NCBI GenBank assembly: GCA_964615375.1 | Contig: CAZTOW010000047.1 | Location: 1 to 64,000 of the forward strand | Reading direction: 5' to 3' | Length of the DNA: 64,000 nucleotides | Source of the DNA: CAZKWG01 sp964615375 | GTDB taxonomy: Bacteria; Myxococcota_A; UBA796; CAZKWG01 | Shown: positions 59,209 through 64,000 of the stretch, in pieces | Position numbering within the stretch: position 1 is the stretch's first letter | Layout of the letters: every line of letters begins with the position of its first letter | Translations under genes and position numbers: made by a program | Notes under the pieces: generated by a model | What the model was told of the DNA's origin: nothing | The model's database searches: none | Seen by the model: the letters and a program-made list of their open reading frames with translations, nothing else

Positions 59209-60687
59209 ATGGACCTCGACCGTGTCCCGCGCGAGACCTCCTCGACCCGAGCGTCGTATACGACCACATCCTCGACCAGCGCGGCTGAGGTCAGCGGCGC
59301 GGAGAGCAACAGCGCGACCCAGGACGCGCTCGTGGATGTCGGCGGCGTCGAAGCGGCCGAGCCGGCTTCGTCCACGCTCTCTGGGCGCCAGGTCGGCGTG
59401 CTCGCCAACTTCGGGATCGGCCCCGAGAACCTCGACGACGAGGCTCAGGCACGCATGGCCCACGCCATCGGACGCTTGGACGACATGCTCGCCTGCACCG
59501 GCGGCGACGAGGCCGCCTGCGCCGCGCTGGGCTCCGGCCCCATCAACCTGTCCGACGCGAGCAGCGCCGACGGGAGCGAACAGGAGATCCTGCTCGAAGA
59601 AGCTGACTACACGCTCTCGCTCCAGGTCAGCACCGACCCCCTGACCGGCGAGACCACCTCGCGCCTCCTCTACATCGACGCCGACGGGACCTACATCTCC
59701 GGCCTCTCGAACCAGCCCGTCGAGACCCTGTTCGCGCCGGAGCCGACGCCCGAGGCGGAGGCACCCGCCGAGGACGCACCGAACGCATCGCCCGACGAGA
59801 AGACCTGGCTGAACACGCTGGCCGGCCTCGACGCCGACTATCACGTCCTGGCGCGCCTCGGCGGCGCGATGCAGGCGTACGGCGCCGCCACGGATCTCGC
59901 TGTCGCCGTCCCGCTCCTGATCGCGCCCGAGCCCACGATGCTCACCAAGGTCGCGGCCGCGGGCGCTGGCCTGCGCGGGCTCGACGACCTGCAAGCGGGC
60001 GTGCGCACCCTGATCTCGGGCGAGCCCACCGAGGCCGCGACGCAGACGCTGGCCACCGAACTGGCCCTTGCCCTGGGCGCCGACCCCGAGGCCGCGAAGA
60101 CCATCGGCCTCGGCGCGGACATGGTCACCGGCCTGCTGAACCCGGCGGGCCGCCTCCGTCACATGACGACCGAGGCGTCCGAGCGGCTGGCGGCCGAGGC
60201 GGCAGAACAGGCTGGGAAGCACACCGACGAGGCCGCAAAGGCCCTCGGGGCGACTGACGAACTCGGCAAGCAAGGCGCCAAGAAGGTTGACGACGCAGCG
60301 GACCTGACGCGGAAGATCCCGACGCCGGATGAGGTCCGGGGCGGGAGCCCGATCACCATCCCGGACAACGCGGCGATCAACCAGCAGACCAAGAAGGCCG
60401 GCTACGAGCAGATCAAATTCATCTGGGACGACGGTGTCGCGAAGTACGAGGCGCGCTGGCACACCCGCACGCCGGGCGCGCCAGTGGACCAGGGCGACAC
60501 CTGGGTCATCTGGCGCAAGATTCATGGGAACCCCAACGGCAAGCAGTCCGTCGAGCAGATCATGGTGGGCGAGGACGAGTGGGTCTCGATGGGAGCCTGG
60601 ATGGGCGCGAGCAACGCCCGTAAAGCCGGGACTGCAACGATCGAGCAAGAGGCCCTGCTTACGGCAGGTCACCACGCAGCCAGATAG
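59209..60687 (+). CDS. Polymorphic toxin with C-terminal toxin domain
   Basis: 492 aa. The N-terminus is Ser/Thr/Ala-rich without a signal peptide; a hydrophobic pre-toxin-like segment lies at about 222-300 (ATDLAVAVPLLIAPEP, ALALGADPEAAKTIGLGADM, GLLNPAGRLRH), as in Rhs/pretoxin-TG proteins. The last 100 residues (YEARWHTRTPGAPVDQGDTW ... WVSMGAWMGASNARKAGTAT) match a toxin module I know from Rhs- and Cdi-type C-termini, whose chemistry I cannot state. The next gene is the expected immunity protein. Transcribed from a sigma54 promoter, so made only on a specific signal. Secretion route not evident: no T6SS, PAAR or LXG motif. Confidence 0.8.
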   Translation: MDLDRVPRETSSTRASYTTTSSTSAAEVSGAESNSATQDALVDVGGVEAAEPASSTLSGRQVGVLANFGIGPENLDDEAQARMAHAIGRLDDMLACTGGDEAACAALGSGPINLSDASSADGSEQEILLEEADYTLSLQVSTDPLTGETTSRLLYIDADGTYISGLSNQPVETLFAPEPTPEAEAPAEDAPNASPDEKTWLNTLAGLDADYHVLARLGGAMQAYGAATDLAVAVPLLIAPEPTMLTKVAAAGAGLRGLDDLQAGVRTLISGEPTEAATQTLATELALALGADPEAAKTIGLGADMVTGLLNPAGRLRHMTTEASERLAAEAAEQAGKHTDEAAKALGATDELGKQGAKKVDDAADLTRKIPTPDEVRGGSPITIPDNAAINQQTKKAGYEQIKFIWDDGVAKYEARWHTRTPGAPVDQGDTWVIWRKIHGNPNGKQSVEQIMVGEDEWVSMGAWMGASNARKAGTATIEQEALLTAGHHAAR

Positions 60688-60695
60688 GAGGGTCT

Positions 60696-61064
60696 ATGCG
60701 AACGGTCATCAAGGACTACTTCAGCGGCTTCGAGGGCGAGGCGGAGATCACGTTTGTCCGCAAGGATGCTCGGGGTAACGAGGCGGCCTTCACCCTGTGG
60801 TACGGCTACTTCTACAAGATCATGGAGCCCATTGAACCGGGCCCTACCGGTTGGACCGGCCTCGCGCTGCCCTACCACACGGTGACGGGCTGGTACGACG
60901 ACAACGACTGGCTCGTGCCGAATCCTGCTGAAGTCGCTCAGCAGCTCGACGCCGTAGAACGGGGCGCGCTGAATGCGCCGGCATCCCAGATCCTCGATGA
61001 GCTGGTCGCGTTTATCCGCGAAGGTATCGAGGCCGGCGACGCGCTGCACATCCAGTATTTCTGA
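60696..61064 (+). CDS. Putative immunity protein for the adjacent toxin
   Basis: 122 aa, eight bases after the toxin stop, with AGGAGGG overlapping that stop. Small, acidic and soluble (MRTVIKDYFSGFEGEAEITF, ARGNEAAFTLWYGYFYKIME, WYDDNDWLVP). Position, size, charge and tight coupling are those of polymorphic-toxin immunity genes. Acidic surface fits binding to a basic toxin domain (KYEARWHTR ...). No named family recognised. Confidence 0.7.
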   Translation: MRTVIKDYFSGFEGEAEITFVRKDARGNEAAFTLWYGYFYKIMEPIEPGPTGWTGLALPYHTVTGWYDDNDWLVPNPAEVAQQLDAVERGALNAPASQILDELVAFIREGIEAGDALHIQYF

Positions 61065-61198
61065 GCCGGTTGAGGCGTGCCCGTCGCTCCTGCTGATGCG
61101 CCCTACCTCCGGTCGAACGCGAACGACAGCGCCTCGCCGTCGCCGCCAGCCGCCTCCAGCGCACCGACGGCCGGGTCGGGCCGGTTCGCGCCGCATGA

Positions 61199-61468
61199 AC
61201 GTCGGCCGTCTCGCCATCTCGTACCCCCAGCACCCCTCAGACACGCGCGACCGACCGCGCCCAGGGCGCCAGCTCTGTGATGCTGGTGCGCTGTGCAAAG
61301 ATGTACCTGGTGCCAGTTCCAGTGCCCGAAGGCACCTGGCAGATCAAGGCCGGCTTCAAGAGCAGCCCAGTGGACGCCGGCAGCGTGGTTGTCCCGGCGA
61401 GCGGCACCGTGTCGCTGATCTGCGAGCGGAGCACCCGTCTGTGCAAAGGATGTAACGCGGATCTGTAG
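61199..61468 (+). pseudogene. Fragment resembling the C-terminal sensor part of a myxobacterial kinase
   Basis: The frame opens after a stop at 61196, runs through a Ser/Thr/Pro linker, then encodes CAKMYLVPVPVPEGTWQIKA, FKSSPVDAGSVVVPASGTVS and LICERSTRLCKG. PEGTW...AG-x-V-V-V-P-A-x-G-T-V-S-L-x-C looks like the small PEGA-type beta domain that ends many Ser/Thr kinases and lipoproteins in this phylum. No kinase domain precedes it. It may instead be a 63-aa ORF from GTG 61277. The flanking stretches 61065-61198 and 61469-61653 contain no gene I can support. Confidence 0.4.
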
Positions 61469-61532
61469 CATTTTTCCGATTTTGAGCGCGGCGCTGGTTT
61501 CTGCTCTCGGAGCCCTTGCCAGGCGCTCCGAA

Positions 61533-61547
61533 TTATGTCCAATAGAA
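61533..61547 (+). repeat. Putative right attachment repeat
   Basis: TTATGTCCAATAGAA, 14 of 15 bases identical to the copy at 22026-22040 and in the same orientation. It lies in a non-coding, comparatively AT-rich stretch directly after the toxin-island debris. Confidence 0.4.
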
Positions 61548-61653
61548 GGAGTCGCCCCAACGGGCGGCGGCAGCCCTTCGAGCGCCGCGTTCTTCGCGGT
61601 GATCGGAGAGGTATGTCCTGTCTACACGAGTCAACCCGATCTCGGAGATCCCG

Positions 61654-62055
61654 ATGTCCGACACACCCCACATTCGCCTGGAGCAAGGAACGGCCTTGAG
61701 CCTGCTCTGGGAGACCGCCGATGATCTGCGCCAGAGCGCCGCTGATCTTCACGCCGCCGCAGACGCGCACGCGATGAGCACCTTCGCCTTCTTGCGCGAC
61801 ATGGCCGATGGCGGCGCGCCTGATCCCTCGGGCCTGCTGCGCACCCGCGGCCACCTCGAAGCGCTCCTGGATCAGCTCTCTGAGCGTGCGGACTCGGAGG
61901 CCGCGCACCTCGCCGAGCTGCGCGTCGCGCTCGCGCCGCCGGACCTGACCGACGAGCTGGAGGCCCGCGCGCTGGCGACGTTCCAGGAGCGGTACCGGCG
62001 TCGTGGTGTGGAGCCGCTGCCCGAGGATCCTCGACCGGCCGAGGGTGGAGAGTAA
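61654..62055 (+). CDS. Small helical hypothetical protein
   Basis: 133 aa; ATG with GGAG seven bases upstream. Almost wholly alpha-helical and Ala/Leu/Asp/Glu/Arg-rich (SLLWETADDLRQSAADLHAA, RGHLEALLDQLSERADSEAA, ELRVALAPPDLTDELEARAL). No signal peptide and no known family. It stands alone between the putative island end and a GC-rich repeat stretch, and is convergent with the viperin operon. Confidence 0.6.
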   Translation: MSDTPHIRLEQGTALSLLWETADDLRQSAADLHAAADAHAMSTFAFLRDMADGGAPDPSGLLRTRGHLEALLDQLSERADSEAAHLAELRVALAPPDLTDELEARALATFQERYRRRGVEPLPEDPRPAEGGE

Positions 62056-62070
62056 CGAGAAGTTCACGAC

Positions 62071-62232
62071 GTGGACGCCGCGCATGGGCGCCCCCGTGTG
62101 ATGACGTGGTGCCCGTGGGCGCCCCGGGATCCGTGGCGCACATGGCACCCGTGGCGCCCATAAACGCCTGAGCATCCGGCTTCACCGCCGATGATCATCG
62201 TCCGTGGACGCCCATGGCGCCCATGGCACCCG
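62071..62232. repeat. Degenerate TGG(C)(G/A)CC repeat cluster
   Basis: About ten copies of a short motif (YRTGGcRCC) occur within 160 bp, e.g. near 62071, 62083, 62106, 62114, 62132, 62141, 62150, 62203, 62212 and 62222, with a 45-bp gap in the middle. Lies between the convergent ends of the 61654 gene and the viperin operon. Not coding in any convincing frame. Confidence 0.5.
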
Positions 62233-62243
62233 GGCCACCGCGT

Positions 62244-62519
62244 TTACGGCACGATCATCACCGTCACGCCCCGGCTCCGGCACAGCCTCAACACCTTTCT
62301 GGTCACGGCGTGCGCGTTCCACCGCGCCAGGATCACGACCAGCGCGAAGCTGCCGGCCCGAATGGCCTGCTCCAGCCGACGCAGCTCGCCGTTCCCGCCG
62401 AAGCGCCGTCCCTGGAAGTACACCGCCTCGCCGAGCTCCCCGAAGTCGGTCCCGCGCCTCTCCTGGCGCGCGTCGCCGCCAAGGATGGCGACCCGCCGGG
62501 CGGGCGCCAGGGCTACCAC
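62244..62519 (-). CDS. DUF2325-like protein paired with viperin
   Basis: 91 aa from a GTG at 62519 that overlaps the end of the viperin gene by seven bases. RRVAILGGDARQERRGTDFG ... VVILARWNAHAVTRKVLRLC ... GVTVMIVP is the minimal DUF2325 fold: GG loop, strand, then [LV]-x-R-W-x-x-H helix. Co-translated with viperin, so a role in the same response is likely. Related in pattern to the DUF2325-like protein at 28451. Confidence 0.75.
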   Translation of the reverse strand: MVALAPARRVAILGGDARQERRGTDFGELGEAVYFQGRRFGGNGELRRLEQAIRAGSFALVVILARWNAHAVTRKVLRLCRSRGVTVMIVP

Positions 62520-63346
62520 GCATACCTCCCGCCACGCGCGTCGAAGCGGCCGACCTCACATCCAACCTCGGCCAGCGCCGACTCCACACCGACCTCCAGG
62601 ATAGGTCGGCTGTACACATGGGCGCCGGTCGCGTTGCCGTAGAAGCGGCCGAGCGGATCTATCATCGCGTAGGATCCGCGCATCGCGGCGTTGTCTTCGA
62701 CGATGGGCGCGAGGCCGTCGGCGGCGAGGTGCGCGTGGCGCCGGACGAAGGCTTCGAAGCGCTCGGCGTCGATGAGCAGGGGCTCGACCGCGCCGTCGTT
62801 CTGGCCCACCACGGGCAGCACCTGGAAGACCTTCCAGCGCTCGGGCTGCATGCGGTGGACGAGGACCGTCATGTCCTCACGCCAGTTGAGCGCCGTCACA
62901 ACGGTGTTCAGCTTCAGCCGAAGGCCGAGGGCACGGGCGCGATCCGCCAGCCCGATGGCACGGGCGACGTGGTCGCCGCGACTTCGGCCGAGCGCCACCT
63001 CGGTCGCCTCGTCCGCCGAGTCGACCGAGAGGCCAAGCCAGTCGAGGTCGGTCGCGTGGGTGTCGAGGAGACGGCCGAGGCGCGCGCCGTTGCTCACGAT
63101 GCTGGTGACCAGACCGAGCGCGCGGCTGAGCGCGACCAACTCGCCGATGTCCGGGTGCAGCGTTGGCTCACCGCCGGCGAAGTTCAGCTTCTCCACGCCC
63201 GCGTCGCGCAGCAGGCCGAGCAGACGGCGCGCGTCCGGCAGCGCGAGCCGCCCTTCCACGTCGCGGAAGGTGGCGAAACAGAAGTGACAGGCAGCGTCAC
63301 AGGGCTTGAACAGGTGGTAGTTGACCGCAGGGATGGCGAGGGGCAT
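62513..63346 (-). CDS. Prokaryotic viperin (radical SAM antiviral enzyme)
   Basis: 277 aa from the ATG at 63346 (GGAGG four bases upstream). NYHLFKPCDAACHFCFATF carries the radical-SAM Cys16-Cys20-Cys23 cluster; KLNFAGGEPTLHPDIGELV gives GGEP (58-61) and TSIVSNGA the next viperin strand. The segment RWKVFQVLPVVGQN (170-183) corresponds to the conserved viperin RWKVFQ-x-L-x-x-x-G-E/Q-N, and the end SRPILEVGVESAL ... RFDARGGRYAW to the viperin C-terminus. Known viperins convert CTP, and in prokaryotes also GTP or UTP, to 3'-deoxy-3',4'-didehydro nucleotides that stop viral RNA synthesis. Preceded by a sigma54 promoter and a bEBP gene, followed by DUF2325. Confidence 0.93.
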   Translation of the reverse strand: MPLAIPAVNYHLFKPCDAACHFCFATFRDVEGRLALPDARRLLGLLRDAGVEKLNFAGGEPTLHPDIGELVALSRALGLVTSIVSNGARLGRLLDTHATDLDWLGLSVDSADEATEVALGRSRGDHVARAIGLADRARALGLRLKLNTVVTALNWREDMTVLVHRMQPERWKVFQVLPVVGQNDGAVEPLLIDAERFEAFVRRHAHLAADGLAPIVEDNAAMRGSYAMIDPLGRFYGNATGAHVYSRPILEVGVESALAEVGCEVGRFDARGGRYAW

Positions 63347-63374
63347 TGGACCTCCGGGGGAGGCCCCAGAGGAG

Positions 63375-63392
63375 AGCAAGCCTCATTCCAAG
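63375..63392 (-). promoter_or_regulatory. sigma54-type promoter for the viperin operon
   Basis: On the minus strand, CTTGGAATGAGGCTTGCT: GG and GC ten bases apart, TTGC -12 block intact, -24 block TTGGAAT in place of TTGGCAC. It lies in the 50-bp gap between the bEBP stop and the viperin ATG, giving a leader of roughly 20 nt. Spacing and position are convincing; the -24 box is not perfect. Confidence 0.7.
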
Positions 63393-63396
63393 CTCA

Positions 63397-64000
63397 TCAC
63401 TCGCGTAAAAATCCCTTCATTCGTCCACCTGTCCGTCTGGAATTATCCGCTACCGGTTCATTCTCACCGCCCTCCGGCGCACTTGGACCTCCGCCGCTCC
63501 GAATCCACGAATTCAGCGTCTCTCGCTTCACGCCCAGCAGCTCCGCGGCGCGCGAGCGGTTGCCACCTTCTGCCAGGGCGGCCTCGATCCAACGCGCCCG
63601 CAGCGCGTCCAGACGCGATGGCAGGGGATGGTCGAGCGGGAGCTGCGCGCGCAGCTCGTCCAAGGAGGGCAGCGCGTCAGCTCCAGCCGTCGCCTCGGAT
63701 CCGAGCGCGTCCACGGCGCGCTCGACCGCGTCGTCCAGTGGCAGGTCGTTGCGCAGCGCGGCGGCGAGGTGCCAGGCGACGCGCTGCAGGTCCCGCAAAT
63801 TCCCCGGCAGCGGCGACGCGCGCAGGCGCGCGACCAGCGACGTGTGCTCGACCAGGGGCGTCCAGCGCGCCGGCTCGACGCTGGCCCTCGACATCACGCG
63901 CCGCAGCGTCGCGCCCCAGAACACGCCGAGATCCTCGCGGCAGGCCCGCAGCGGCGGGACGGTCAACGTGAACGTGGACAAGCGGTCGAAGAGGTCGTGG
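63397..64000 (-). CDS. sigma54 enhancer-binding protein, C-terminal part (runs off the window)
   Basis: The frame is open to the window end. It holds the end of the AAA+ domain (HDLFDRLSTFTLTVPPLR, then REDLGVF), the lid (LRASPLPGNLRDLQRVAWHL) and a Fis-type HTH (EGGNRSRAAELLGVKRETLN), then a basic tail. The Walker motifs, GAFTGA loop and sensor domain lie outside the window, so the signal cannot be read. It is directly upstream of, and co-oriented with, the sigma54-promoted viperin operon, so it is very probably its dedicated activator. Confidence 0.92.
   Translation of the reverse strand, partial: HDLFDRLSTFTLTVPPLRACREDLGVFWGATLRRVMSRASVEPARWTPLVEHTSLVARLRASPLPGNLRDLQRVAWHLAAALRNDLPLDDAVERAVDALGSEATAGADALPSLDELRAQLPLDHPLPSRLDALRARWIEAALAEGGNRSRAAELLGVKRETLNSWIRSGGGPSAPEGGENEPVADNSRRTGGRMKGFLRE

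Larger units (their letters stand above)
22026..61547. mobile_element. Probable serine-recombinase genomic island (defence island)
   Basis: A 39.5-kb segment led by a large serine recombinase and bounded by a 15-bp direct repeat with one mismatch. Between the repeats lie two SNF2 helicases, a YprA-family helicase, a DNA methyltransferase, several ATPase-nuclease genes, TA-like pairs and a polymorphic toxin; housekeeping-type genes are absent. The genes are intact and tightly packed. The right boundary is the less certain: the viperin locus just beyond it is also accessory DNA, so the true element could be longer. Confidence 0.45.

Noticed and set aside
1..64000. CRISPR arrays, tRNA/rRNA genes and insertion sequences
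   Set aside because: No regularly spaced identical repeats of CRISPR length, no cloverleaf-like or rRNA sequence and no transposase motif were seen on either strand.

Overview
ORGANISM. The window is uniformly GC-rich, and GC-rich antisense open frames cover nearly every gene. It carries a Hanks-type Ser/Thr kinase fused to a sulfatase-modifying-factor domain, sigma54 enhancer-binding proteins (bEBPs, one with an FHA domain), an ExbB/ExbD/TonB/receptor operon, a Sufu-like protein and a c-type cytochrome tail. This mix is typical of Myxococcota (former deltaproteobacteria). The assignment is an inference from gene families; there is no rRNA or marker gene to prove it.

LAYOUT. (1) 1-10 kb: a compact sigma54 regulon. 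Three genes (210-2279 minus, 5110-7185 plus, 7368-8039 plus) each have a GG-N10-GC promoter and, about 75-140 bp upstream, the same enhancer-like motif TGCGCA-N5-TGCGCR. The kinase-FGE gene lies inside the cluster and an FHA-GAF-AAA-Fis bEBP closes it. The simplest model is kinase -> phosphothreonine -> FHA-bEBP -> sigma54 output. (2) 10-17.6 kb: a Sufu-like gene, OmpA and RND-pump remnants, and a translationally coupled exbB-exbD-tonB-receptor-lipoprotein operon on the minus strand. (3) 17.7-22 kb: an OmpR-type two-component system and a RecG-like ATP-binding regulator whose upstream region holds five CTGACC boxes spaced exactly 21 bp apart. (4) 22-61.5 kb: a probable genomic island led by a large serine recombinase; a near-identical 15-bp direct repeat just before the recombinase and at 61.53 kb may mark its ends.

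ISLAND CONTENT. A SNF2-family helicase is followed by an actin/Hsp70-like ATPase, a convergent DUF2325-like protein and a divergent HTH/P-loop protein. Then comes an eight-gene minus-strand operon (52805 down to 31767) in which all but one junction overlaps: DrmD-like SNF2 helicase; class I adenine methyltransferase fused to an ABC-type ATPase; PIN nuclease; RNA ligase; AAA ATPase; DUF4276/TOPRIM-like partner; 1980-aa YprA/Druantia-E-like helicase fused to a nuclease and an S24-like domain; OLD-family ATPase-nuclease. This resembles DISARM/Druantia-related (ARMADA-like) phage-defence loci with added RNA-processing and ATPase-nuclease modules. Divergent from it, a DUF4258 toxin-like gene overlaps a 1457-aa HTH protein. 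At the right end are an orphaned antitoxin and a sigma54-driven polymorphic toxin with its presumed immunity gene.

RIGHT EDGE, 61.6-64 kb: a prokaryotic viperin plus a DUF2325 protein, apparently transcribed from a sigma54-type promoter that starts just after the gene of a second bEBP, which runs off the window. The window therefore shows repeated use of dedicated bEBP/sigma54 switches for conflict-type genes, next to a large composite defence island.
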